Both the position numbers and the translations under genes were made by a program. Below, one piece after another: positions 29,292 to 38,065 of a stretch of DNA of 64,000 nucleotides. Source of the DNA: DALYLB01 sp033763135 (lineage in GTDB: Bacteria > Acidobacteriota > Blastocatellia > RBC074); assembly GCA_033763135.1 (NCBI GenBank), contig JANRKY010000148.1, forward strand, positions 17,487-81,486, in the 5' to 3' direction. Each line of letters starts with the position of its first letter. Position 1 is the first letter of the stretch. The notes under the pieces are model-generated. The model was not told where the DNA came from. It worked only from the letters and a program-made list of their open reading frames with translations, and ran no database searches.

Positions 29292-30314
29292 TCAATCGAT
29301 ATCGAGGAGGCTTTCCGTAACGCGGAGGGGAGCGGGTCTGGCCGGGGCTTGCTGCGCCTTGACGAGTTCGGCCACTTCCGGCGCCAGACGGCGGGCCAGT
29401 TCGCCGAGAAGCGTCTCGGAAAGGCGCGCGGTGACCTGTTCAACGACGCGGTCCACGATCTCATCGACCACCTGCTGGGGAATTACGGCCGCCTCCGGCG
29501 CCGCTGCCGTGGCAACATTTGCGTGAACGGATTGAAGGGGGGCCTCGGAAACGGGCGCGTGGAGCTCCGGCAGCACATCGTCGAGTTCGAGCAGGTCGTC
29601 GAACTCTTCCAGACCGGCCGCGGGCGGCTCGCTGTTCGAAATCTCGGGCTCCTCGGCCGGGATGACGCGCGCCTCCGCCGCCGCGGGCTGCGAAAGCGGC
29701 TCGCTCTCGACGGGCGCGAGTTCGAGCGGGACGATCTCTTAGACCAGCTCGCTCAGCGGCTCCGGCTCGTCAAGCGCAGCCGGCGAAACGAGAACGATCT
29801 CCGTGAGCGGCTCCAGTTCCTCCGCCTGCCCCGCGCCATTCGCGGTCGTCGTGGCGGTCCGAAGCAACTCCTCGATCTTCGCGCTCTTCGTCTCCGTCCG
29901 CACGGGCTCCGCAGGCGCGACGGCGGCGGCCGGCTGAGCCTCTCCCGGCTCAATCAGGCTCTTGACCGTCGCGATCAGCGTGCGAATCGATTGAAACGGC
30001 TTCGTCAGATGATAGTCCGCCCCCACGCGGCGCGCGCGCTCCTCATCGAACGGCTCGAACGCCGGCACCAGCAGGATCACCGGCGTATTCTTCAAATCGG
30101 AATGGTTCTTGACGAACTCGCAGATCTCGTACCCATTCTTGCCCGGAATCGAGACATCGGCCATCACCAACGCCGGACGCAGATATTGCAGCCGATGAAT
30201 CGCTTCATCTCCATTGTTGACCGTCAAGACATCGACGCCCTCATCGGAAAAGGTCAGCGTGATGATCTTCTGAACGGTCACACTGTCATCGGCGAGCAGG
30301 ATTTTGTAACTCAC
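29292..30314 (-). pseudogene. Response regulator with C-terminal helical domain, interrupted by an in-frame TAA
   Basis: From the GTG at 30314 (GGAGG just upstream) a CheY-like receiver is encoded: acidic pair Asp9-Asp10, phospho-acceptor Asp53 in 'LVMADVSIPGKNGYEICEFV', and Lys105 in 'YHLTKPFQ'. A Pro/Ala/Glu-rich linker reaches TAA at 29741-29739 (after 'EPEPLSELV', 191 codons). The same frame then stays open to 29292, encoding more acidic linker ('EIVPLELAPVESEPLSQPAA') and a conserved-looking helical tail ('QVVDEIVDRVVEQVTARLSE', 'LARRLAPEVAEL'). Without the stop it would be one 340-residue protein of the type with a C-terminal IAxxVxPxLAE helix. The receiver alone may still be made and functional. 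Confidence 0.8.
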
Positions 30315-30449
30315 AAGGCCTCCACTGGCGAACAAACTGGCAGTATATTCGGTAAGAATCTTGCGCGGCGAGTTTCAAGACAGGCGCCGCCGGGGCGAAT
30401 TCTGATTATAGCCGTCCGAGCAACGACGACTTTCCCTTGAGAAATACCA

Positions 30450-30516
30450 CAAAAAGGATGGGGCGCACAAAGAAAACTTCGTGCGCCCCCGGATTCCCGA
30501 CAATTCCCTTTTTGTG
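30450..30516 (-). terminator. Intrinsic terminator downstream of bamD
   Basis: Inner stem GGGGCGCAC (30460-30468) with GTGCGCCCC (30481-30489) inside an outer pairing of CACAAAAAGG with CCTTTTTGTG. On the minus strand this gives a GC-rich hairpin followed by CCTTTTTG. It separates bamD from the response regulator. Confidence 0.8.
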
Positions 30517-30628
30517 ACCTGGACAAGAAAACGACGCGGCGAAAAGCCGACGCGGCGAAAAAACGCCTCATGAATTTCGAGGGAACGGCGTCCCGAGCGA
30601 CGAATTTCGCCGGGTCGCTCCCTCGCGT

Positions 30629-31780
<1,152 letters not shown>

Positions 31781-31803
31781 ATAACGACTACTCCTCGGAA
31801 TGC

Positions 31804-31828
31804 GTTTGGAGTTCCGCCTTCAGGCGGG
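31804..31828. repeat. Copy of the GTTTGGAGTTCCGCCTTCAGGCGG repeat
   Basis: A hairpin CCGCCT-TC-AGGCGG preceded by GTTTGGAGTT, identical to the ends of the composite element at 37762. It lies between rpe and bamD, in the leader of bamD. Confidence 0.75.
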
Positions 31829-31886
31829 TGAAATTTCAGCGCTCAATTCAAATCCATCGTGGGGCGAGTGTTCAATTCGCCGCCTT

Positions 31887-32576
31887 TCAAGCCAGTACGC
31901 GGTCTTCCGTCGCCGCCGCGGCAAGTTGCCGCAGGTTCCGCAGCGCCGCGCCCGGATCGGGCGCGCCGAAGACGGCGGAGCCGGCAACCAGAATTTCGGC
32001 GCCTGCGGCAACGACCTGCGAAACGGTCTCCGGTCCGACGCCGCCATCGATTTCAATTCGAGCGTGCGCGCCTCGCAGGCGCAGCATCTCCCGCAATCGG
32101 GAGAGCTTGTCGAGGGACGATTCGATGAATTTCTGTCCGCCGAAGCCTGGATTGACCGACATCAACAGCACATAATCGATATCGTGAACGATCTCTTCGA
32201 TCATCTGAAGCGGCGTCGCCGGATTGAGCACCACGCCCGGCGAGCATCCCGCCAGCCGGATGGACTGAATCGTTCGATGCAGATGCCGGGTCGCCTCGGG
32301 ATGGACCGACAACATCGCGGCGCCCGCCTTCGCAAAGGCCCCAATGAAGGCATCCGGATTCTCAATCATCAGATGAACATCGATCGGCAGCTGCGTCGCC
32401 CGGCGAACCCATTCGACGATGAACGGTCCCACCGTCAGGTTCGGAACGAAATGGCCGTCCATCACATCGACGTGAATGTAGGAAGCGCCCGCCTGCTCCA
32501 CCGCCGCGATCTGTTCGCCAAGTCTCGTGAAATCGGCCGAAAGGATCGAGGGCGCAATTTCGATGATCTTCCGCAT
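31887..32576 (-). CDS. rpe: Ribulose-phosphate 3-epimerase
   Basis: 229 residues, TIM barrel, interconverts ribulose-5-phosphate and xylulose-5-phosphate. Signature blocks: 'APSILSADFTRLGEQIAAVE', 'IHVDVMDGHFVPNLTVG' (metal ligands), 'VNPGFGGQKFIESSLDKLS' and 'RIEIDGGVGPETVSQVVAAG'. A strong SD (GAGGAGG) precedes the ATG. It follows the PASTA protein at a 70-base interval on the same strand. Confidence 0.96.
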   Translation of the reverse strand: MRKIIEIAPSILSADFTRLGEQIAAVEQAGASYIHVDVMDGHFVPNLTVGPFIVEWVRRATQLPIDVHLMIENPDAFIGAFAKAGAAMLSVHPEATRHLHRTIQSIRLAGCSPGVVLNPATPLQMIEEIVHDIDYVLLMSVNPGFGGQKFIESSLDKLSRLREMLRLRGAHARIEIDGGVGPETVSQVVAAGAEILVAGSAVFGAPDPGAALRNLRQLAAAATEDRVLA

Positions 32577-32646
32577 CCTCAGCCTCCTCGTTTTTCGGCG
32601 CGGTCCGACTCCCTGACAGAACGCCTCGCAGCGTTGCTTTTGCGCA

Positions 32647-32973
32647 TTATTTCTGCGCTCCCAGACTGATGCTGACGCGGACGAGTTGTCCGGTCTTGAC
32701 CGTGGTCCCGGCCGCGGGCGACTGATCCATCACCGTGTTGGACTCGACCTTGTCGCTGTGGGCCCGGTTGGTGACGCGCATTCGCAATCCGTGATCCTCC
32801 AGGTCCTCCTCGGCGTCCGCCTCGGGCTTCCCGAGAATGTTCGGGACTTCGACCGTTCGGCCGCGAAATGAAATGAAGGCCACCAGCGCGCCGCTCAGAC
32901 AAAACACGCCCGCCAGCATCGCCACCATCAAGAGGCGCTTGAGGACGTCTCGTGAACCAAGCCGGGATAGCAA
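32647..32973 (-). CDS. Small membrane-anchored PASTA-domain protein
   Basis: 108 residues from a TTG start at 32973, selected because AGGAG lies upstream; the frame is open further but non-coding in character. One membrane segment (about 17-36: 'MVAMLAGVFCLSGALVAFIS') precedes a single PASTA domain: 'VEVPNILGKPEADAEEDLED', 'GLRMRVTNRAHSDKVESNTV', 'DQSPAAGTTVKTGQLVRVSI'. PASTA domains bind peptidoglycan fragments and usually sit on kinases or penicillin-binding proteins. Here the domain stands alone on an anchor, upstream of rpe. Confidence 0.8.
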   Translation of the reverse strand: MLSRLGSRDVLKRLLMVAMLAGVFCLSGALVAFISFRGRTVEVPNILGKPEADAEEDLEDHGLRMRVTNRAHSDKVESNTVMDQSPAAGTTVKTGQLVRVSISLGAQK

Positions 32974-33100
32974 ATTCGATCTCCTGGTGCTGGATTGAAT
33001 ATCTTTGAATCGGGCAGTGGAGTGTATCACTTCCGGTTGCGGCGTTTCAAACGACTTCGGGGGCGCCGAGGCGCCCCCGAAAAGAACGCGGCGACGAATC

Positions 33101-33583
33101 TCAATCCTCGTCGTGAATGGTGGAGAGCTTGACGATCTCGAAATTGCGCACGCCATTGGGCGTCTGCACCTTCACCTCATCGCCCTCTTCCTTGTTCAGG
33201 AGGCTCTTCCCGATCGGCGAAGAGGTCGAGATCAGGCCCTTTTCATAGTCGGCCTCCTCCGGCGTGACCAGGCGATAGGTGATCTCCTCGTCGCGATTGA
33301 GATCGCGAAGAATGAGCGTCGAGCCGTACGAAGCGCGATCGCGCGGCAGCCGACTGAGATCGATGGCCGAGAGCTTCGCCATCTGATGCTGCAGTTGCCG
33401 CACGCGCGCCCGGACATAATCCTGGCGTTCGCGGGCATACTTGTATTCGGAATTTTCCGACAAATCCCCCAGCGCCGCCGCCGTTCGCAAAGCCTTCGGC
33501 AGTTCGATCGTCAATTCATATTCGAGACTCTTCAGCTCGGCGAGAATCTTCTCTTTTCCGGTCAGTTCTTTGTCTTCACTCAC
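33101..33583 (-). CDS. greA: Transcription elongation factor GreA
   Basis: 160 residues from a GTG start. An N-terminal coiled coil ('EKILAELKSLEYELTIELPK', 'AAALGDLSENSEYKYARERQ') carries the acidic tip residues that reach the polymerase active site. The C-terminal FKBP-like domain ends 'YEKGLISTSSPIGKSLLNKE' and 'GDEVKVQTPNGVRNFEIVKL'. It rescues backtracked RNA polymerase by stimulating transcript cleavage. Length is normal. Confidence 0.95.
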   Translation of the reverse strand: MSEDKELTGKEKILAELKSLEYELTIELPKALRTAAALGDLSENSEYKYARERQDYVRARVRQLQHQMAKLSAIDLSRLPRDRASYGSTLILRDLNRDEEITYRLVTPEEADYEKGLISTSSPIGKSLLNKEEGDEVKVQTPNGVRNFEIVKLSTIHDED

Positions 33584-33618
33584 AACGAAAACTTCCTTTC
33601 CAACTCGGTTGTGGTCGC

Positions 33619-33666
33619 AAAAATACGACTGCCGCGAGTCCCGTCATCAGACCGGGACTGCGGCAG
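33619..33666 (-). terminator. Intrinsic terminator after mdh
   Basis: CTGCCGCGAGTCCCG (33629-33643) pairs with CGGGACTGCGGCAG (33653-33666), with one bulge. On the minus strand the stem is followed by TCGTATTTTTG. It lies between mdh and greA. Confidence 0.75.
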
Positions 33667-33716
33667 ATACCGAACAAACTATCATGCTTCCTCGTGCGAA
33701 GGAAGCGGCCGTCTTT

Positions 33717-34646
33717 TTAGAGGTTCAGTTTGTCGACCAGTTCCTGAACGGCGCCGGCCGATTTGTTCAACGCGGCGCGCTCGTCGGTGGTGAGATTGAT
33801 CTGGATGATCTCCTCGACGCCGCCGGCGCCCAGTTTGACGGGCACGCCGACAAAGAGCCCGTTGATTCCATATTCGCCTTCGAGCAGGACGGCGCAGGGA
33901 AGAATCTTCTTCTTGTCCTTGAGAATGGCCTCGACCATCTCGACGGCGGCCGACGAGGGCGCATAATAGGCCGAGCCGGTCTTGAGCAGACTGACGATCT
34001 CGGCGCCGCCGTTGGCGGTGCGATTGACGATCTGGTCGACGGTCTCCTTCGGCAGCAGCTCGGTGACCGGGATGCCGGCGCAGGTCGAATAGCGCGGCAG
34101 CGGAACCATCGTGTCGCCGTGTCCGCCGAGCACGAAGGCCGTAACGTTCTCGACCGAGACGTTCAGCGCCTCGGCCAGAAAGCAGCGCATGCGGGCCGAA
34201 TCGAGCACGCCGGCCATCCCCAGCACGCGGTGCTTGGGGAACCCCGACTTCTTCCACGCCACCTGCGTCATCGCGTCGAGCGGGTTCGAAACCACGATGA
34301 TGATGCAGTTCGGCGAGTGCTTGACGATCTCTTCCGTCACGCTGGCGACGATGCCCGCATTGGTGTTGAGCAGGTCGTCGCGGCTCATGCCCGGCTTGCG
34401 CGCGATCCCCGACGTGATCACGACCACATCGGAATTGGCCGTCTCCTTGAACCCATTCGTGCCGACCAGCCGGCTGTCATAGCCTTCCACCGGCCCGGCC
34501 TGCGCCAGATCGAGCGCCTTGCCCTGCGGCATTCCCTCAATGATGTCCACCAGGACCACATCGCCCAGTTCCTTGGACACCAGCCAGTGCGCGGTCGTCG
34601 CGCCCACGTTGCCGGCGCCGACCACTGTAATTTTCTTCCTCGCCAT
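33717..34646 (-). CDS. mdh: Malate dehydrogenase (lactate/malate dehydrogenase family)
   Basis: 309 residues from the ATG at 34646 (SD AGGAAG); the longer frame is rejected because it runs through a repeat. NAD-binding 'ITVVGAGNVGATTAHWLVS', the substrate-specificity loop 'GIARKPGMSRDDLLNTNAGI', 'VVSNPLDAMTQVAWKKSGFP' and the catalytic His in 'FVLGGHGDTMVPLPRYS'. It oxidises malate to oxaloacetate in the TCA cycle. It lies directly downstream of icd, with a repeat between them. Confidence 0.95.
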   Translation of the reverse strand: MARKKITVVGAGNVGATTAHWLVSKELGDVVLVDIIEGMPQGKALDLAQAGPVEGYDSRLVGTNGFKETANSDVVVITSGIARKPGMSRDDLLNTNAGIVASVTEEIVKHSPNCIIIVVSNPLDAMTQVAWKKSGFPKHRVLGMAGVLDSARMRCFLAEALNVSVENVTAFVLGGHGDTMVPLPRYSTCAGIPVTELLPKETVDQIVNRTANGGAEIVSLLKTGSAYYAPSSAAVEMVEAILKDKKKILPCAVLLEGEYGINGLFVGVPVKLGAGGVEEIIQINLTTDERAALNKSAGAVQELVDKLNL

Positions 34647-34666
34647 GTTCTTCCTCGTTGAAGTAA

Positions 34667-34789
34667 TAGTCGGTTGTCGGTAGTAGCCGGTTGTCGGTTG
34701 TGGGTTCGTTGGCGTCTGGTTCGTGATTAATAATACCGGGCCCACTATCGGGAAAAAGAACCGACTACCGACAACCGACTACCGACTAC
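34667..34789. repeat. Inverted repeat of a 'cgactaccgacaac' phrase between icd and mdh
   Basis: The left arm reads GTCGGTTGTCGGTAGTAGCC and on; the right arm reads ACCGACTACCGACAACCGAC and on. The icd stop TAG (34788-34786) is the first triplet of the phrase TAGTCGG, so the repeat begins exactly at the stop codon. Confidence 0.75.
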
Positions 34790-36027
34790 ATGTTTTCAAT
34801 AATTGCGTCCGCGAATTCGCTGGTTTTGAGTTTGGTGGCGCCGGCCATCTGGCGCTCCAGGTCATAGGTGACGCGTTTCTGTTCGATGGTTTTGACGACG
34901 CCCTGGATGATCCGATCGGCGGCTTCGCGCCAGCCCATGTGTTCGAGCATCATCACGCCGGAGAGGATGACCGATCCGGGGTTGATGACGTCGAGGTCGG
35001 CGTATTTCGGGGCGGTGCCGTGGGTGGCTTCGAAGACGGCGGCGTTGTCGCCGATGTTCGCGCCGGGGGCGAGGCCGAGCCCGCCGACCTGCGCCGCGCA
35101 GGCATCCGAGAGATAGTCGCCGTTGAGATTGGGGGTCGCGATGACGGAGTATTCATCGGGGCGGAGCAGGACCTGCTGGAACATCGCATCCGCGATGCGA
35201 TCATTGATCAGGATCTTGCCCTCGGGCAGCTTGCCGTTGTGGTCCTTCCAGAGCTCGTCTTCGGTGACGATCTGGTCGCGGAACTCTTCTCTGGCGAGCT
35301 GATAGCCCCAGTCACGAAAGGCGCCTTCCGTGTATTTCATGATGTTGCCCTTGTGGACCAGCGTGACCAGCTTGCGATTGTTCTCGATCGCATAGTTGAT
35401 CGCGCGGCGAACGAGGTTCCTGGTGCCGGTGATCGAGATGGGCTTGATGCCAATGCCGGAGTCGGCGTTGATCTCGTAGCCGAAATCGCTCAGGAACTCG
35501 ATCAGCTTCTTCGCCTTGTCGGAGCCTTCCTGAAATTCGATTCCCGCGTACACGTCCTCGGTGTTTTCGCGGAAGATGACGACGTCCAGTTTCTCGGGAT
35601 GCTTGACCGGCGCGGGGACGCCCGTGAAATAGCGAACCGGGCGCACGCAGGCATACAGGTCGAGCACCTGCCGCAGCGCCACGTTGAGAGAGCGGATGCC
35701 GCCGCCGACGGGCGTCGTCAGCGGGCCCTTGATGGCGACGACAAAATGCTGAATGGCGTCGAGCGTCCCTTTCGGCAGCCACTCGTTGAACTTCTGATGC
35801 GCCTTCTCGCCGGCGAAGATCTCATACCAGACGATGCGGCGCTGCCCGTTGTAGGCCTTGGCGACTGCGGCGTCGAAGACGCGCACGGAGGCGCGCCAGA
35901 TATCCCGCCCGGTGCCGTCGCCTTCGATGAAGGGAATCACGGGGTTGTCGGGGACCAGCAGCTTTCCGCCCTGGACACGAATCTGTTGTCCATCGGAGGG
36001 GGTTTCAATTCCATTGAAGACAGGCAT
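34786..36027 (-). CDS. icd: Isocitrate dehydrogenase, NADP-dependent type
   Basis: 413 residues. It decarboxylates isocitrate to 2-oxoglutarate. Blocks: 'NPVIPFIEGDGTGRDIWRAS', 'ALRQVLDLYACVRPVRYFTG', 'DVVIFRENTEDVYAGIEFQE', 'LVTLVHKGNIMKYTEGAFRD' and 'NLNGDYLSDACAAQVGGLGL', typical of bacterial Icd with NADP preference. Strong SD before the ATG. It precedes mdh on the same strand, giving a small TCA-cycle pair. Confidence 0.95.
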   Translation of the reverse strand: MPVFNGIETPSDGQQIRVQGGKLLVPDNPVIPFIEGDGTGRDIWRASVRVFDAAVAKAYNGQRRIVWYEIFAGEKAHQKFNEWLPKGTLDAIQHFVVAIKGPLTTPVGGGIRSLNVALRQVLDLYACVRPVRYFTGVPAPVKHPEKLDVVIFRENTEDVYAGIEFQEGSDKAKKLIEFLSDFGYEINADSGIGIKPISITGTRNLVRRAINYAIENNRKLVTLVHKGNIMKYTEGAFRDWGYQLAREEFRDQIVTEDELWKDHNGKLPEGKILINDRIADAMFQQVLLRPDEYSVIATPNLNGDYLSDACAAQVGGLGLAPGANIGDNAAVFEATHGTAPKYADLDVINPGSVILSGVMMLEHMGWREAADRIIQGVVKTIEQKRVTYDLERQMAGATKLKTSEFADAIIENM

Positions 36028-36273
36028 GGGAGCAGCTCTCCTGAATTAGCGGTTGAATTTGAATGCTTCGAGTTCGTTCACGCCAGATTTCCGCTCTTCC
36101 CCGCGCAGGCACGGCAGTCGTGATCGCCGGCGGCGGCCAATTCGAAAGAAACACGACATGCAGGGAACGGCGAATCGATCTGTAAAAAGGATGGCGAGTC
36201 TAACAACGGGGATATGGGCTGTCAACGGGCAAGCGCAAATGAACAAAGTCGAATGGAGTGCTATATTTCGGGA

Positions 36274-37755
36274 ATGACAGACACTCAGAACAACGAGATG
36301 GCGGCGCGGGACCTGGCCGAGTTCCGATTGATGCGGGGAGAGGCCGTCCCGGATCGAGAGCGGGCCGGCGCGCTGGCCGGGCGGGCGGCGGAACGCGTGC
36401 TCGCGGAGGCGGCCCCGGTGCGGGATGCGATCCGTCTGCTCTGCGAGATGTCCGCCGACGAAGATGAAGAGATCGCCCGAATGGGCGGGCGCGCGCTCTT
36501 TGGCGGATTGATCGAGCGGCTCAACGATTCGTTCGAGCCGGCGGCCTGCGGGATCTACGACAGACTCTTTGCCCAGGTCATCGACTTCTACCGGCGCCGG
36601 CCGGGCGCGGAGCCCCTTGACGAGGCCCTTCGCGGCTTCGGCCTGGCGACGGAGGCGGATCTGTCGGCGCGGAAGAGCCGGTTGCGCGACGCGCCGACCT
36701 TTTCACGACAAGGGGGCTCGATAAAACGGGTGCTGCTTCCATCGCGGGTGACGATCGGCGCGGATGTGGCGCTGACAAGCGTGATCATCGCGAAGCTGCG
36801 CGAGGCGCTGCCCAACGCCGAGTTCGTCTTTCTGGGATCGCCGAAACTGCGCGAACTCTATGGCGGAGACGCGCGAATCCGGGTTCGCCCGCTCGGGTAC
36901 GAGCGGAGCGGGCGGGTGCAGTCGCGACTGGCGAGCTGGCTCGACGTGTTGGCGGCCGTTCGGGAGGAGCGGCGCGATCTCGGGCCGGAGGAGCTGCTGA
37001 TCATCGACCCCGATTCGCGGCTGACACAGCTCGGCCTGCTCCCGCTGATCGAGGGAGACGTCGGCTATCACTTCTTCGAGAGCCGCGCCTATCGCCACCC
37101 GGAAGCGGCCCGCATCGGAGAACTCGCCTCCCGCTGGCTGGCGGAGCGCTTTGGCCTTCCGGAAATGGCGTTTCCCTTCCTCGCGCTGCCGCCGGCGCAC
37201 GCGGATTTCGGCCGGCGCCTCGGCGAGAGTCTTCGCCGCGGCGGCGCGCGCCATCTGACGACGATCAGTTTCGGCGTCGGGGGAAACGAGGAGAAACGGA
37301 TCTCCGCTGCGTTCGAGCGGGCGCTGATTGAGGAGCGACTGGCCGCTTCGTCGACGCTCGTGCTCGACAAGGGCGCTTCGCCGGATGAACGCCGGCAGAT
37401 CGATGAGATTCTGGAAGGAGTCCGCGCCCAGGGAAGAACCGTGGTCGAGGTGGCGCCGGAATCGGCCGCTGTATGGATGGGAAGGGACGTGATTCACGCC
37501 GATGTTCTCACCTGGGACGGCGGGATCGGCGAATTCGCGGGGCTGATCGCGGCCGCGGATCGGTACATCGGCTACGATTCCGCCGGCCAGCACCTGGCCG
37601 CCGCGCTCCGCGTTCCGACGCTGACCCTCTTCGTCAATGCGAACTCCGCAACCTTCGCCGAACGCTGGCGCCCCTTCGGTCCCGGGCCGATCTCCGTCGC
37701 GGGCTTCCGGCCCGACAATCTGCCCGTCAGCCCCCGCGAGATCGGAGAGTTGTGA
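36274..37755 (+). CDS. Heptosyltransferase-like (GT9-type) glycosyltransferase
   Basis: 493 residues from the ATG at 36274 (upstream in-frame ATGs exist and the SD is weak). An N-terminal helical extension of about 150 residues precedes a GT-B core: 'IKRVLLPSRVTIGADVALTS', 'VIIAKLREALPNAEFVFLGS', 'TTISFGVGGNEEKRISAAFE' and the C-terminal 'AADRYIGYDSAGQHLAAALR' with 'VPTLTLFVN', as in ADP-heptose:LPS transferases. Acceptor unknown. It converges on the TolB/TIGR03437 gene, with the composite repeat between them. Confidence 0.8.
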   Translation: MTDTQNNEMAARDLAEFRLMRGEAVPDRERAGALAGRAAERVLAEAAPVRDAIRLLCEMSADEDEEIARMGGRALFGGLIERLNDSFEPAACGIYDRLFAQVIDFYRRRPGAEPLDEALRGFGLATEADLSARKSRLRDAPTFSRQGGSIKRVLLPSRVTIGADVALTSVIIAKLREALPNAEFVFLGSPKLRELYGGDARIRVRPLGYERSGRVQSRLASWLDVLAAVREERRDLGPEELLIIDPDSRLTQLGLLPLIEGDVGYHFFESRAYRHPEAARIGELASRWLAERFGLPEMAFPFLALPPAHADFGRRLGESLRRGGARHLTTISFGVGGNEEKRISAAFERALIEERLAASSTLVLDKGASPDERRQIDEILEGVRAQGRTVVEVAPESAAVWMGRDVIHADVLTWDGGIGEFAGLIAAADRYIGYDSAGQHLAAALRVPTLTLFVNANSATFAERWRPFGPGPISVAGFRPDNLPVSPREIGEL

Positions 37756-37761
37756 TCCCTT

Positions 37762-38064
37762 GTTTGGAGTTCCGCCTTCAGGCCAATGGCATTAAGTTTA
37801 ACCTCACGCGAAGACGCGAAGGCGCGAAGCGGATAGAGGCAGGTTTTCTTCGCGTCTTCGTTTTCGATTCAGAAATCCCGCGAGCCGCGTGGCCAGCCGG
37901 AACGAAAAGAAAGAACGCGAAGAGGAAGAAAACTCGGAACTCACTCTTCTTTGCGTCTTCGCGCCTTCGCGTGAGGCCCTCTTTTTACTAACTTAATGCC
38001 ATTGGCCTTCAGGCGGTCTGCCTGTTCGCCACGATCCGACCGCCTGAAGGCGGAACTCCAAACG
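37762..38064. repeat. Nested composite inverted-repeat element, about 300 bp
   Basis: Three inverted repeats sit inside each other. Outer ends are GTTTGGAGTTCCGCCTTCAG, inverted at 38041-38064. The next layer is CCAATGGCATTAAGTT (37782-37799), inverted near 37987-38008. The inner layer pairs CCTCACGCGAAGACGCGAAG with CTTCGCGCCTTCGCGTGAGG. Near the right end an extra small hairpin (GGCGGTCTGCCTG ... GACCGCC) is inserted. The element lies 6 bases after one stop codon and 1 base after the other. A shorter inverted copy begins at 63862. Confidence 0.85.
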
Positions 38065-38065
38065 A

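Noticed and set aside
29739..29741. Recoding of the in-frame stop in the response regulator as selenocysteine or pyrrolysine
   Set aside because: The stop is TAA, which is not used for either residue, and no recoding structure follows.
37797..37980. CRISPR array suspected from the repeated 'gaagacgcgaag' phrases
   Set aside because: The copies are short, unevenly spaced, lack unique spacers and form one large inverted repeat.
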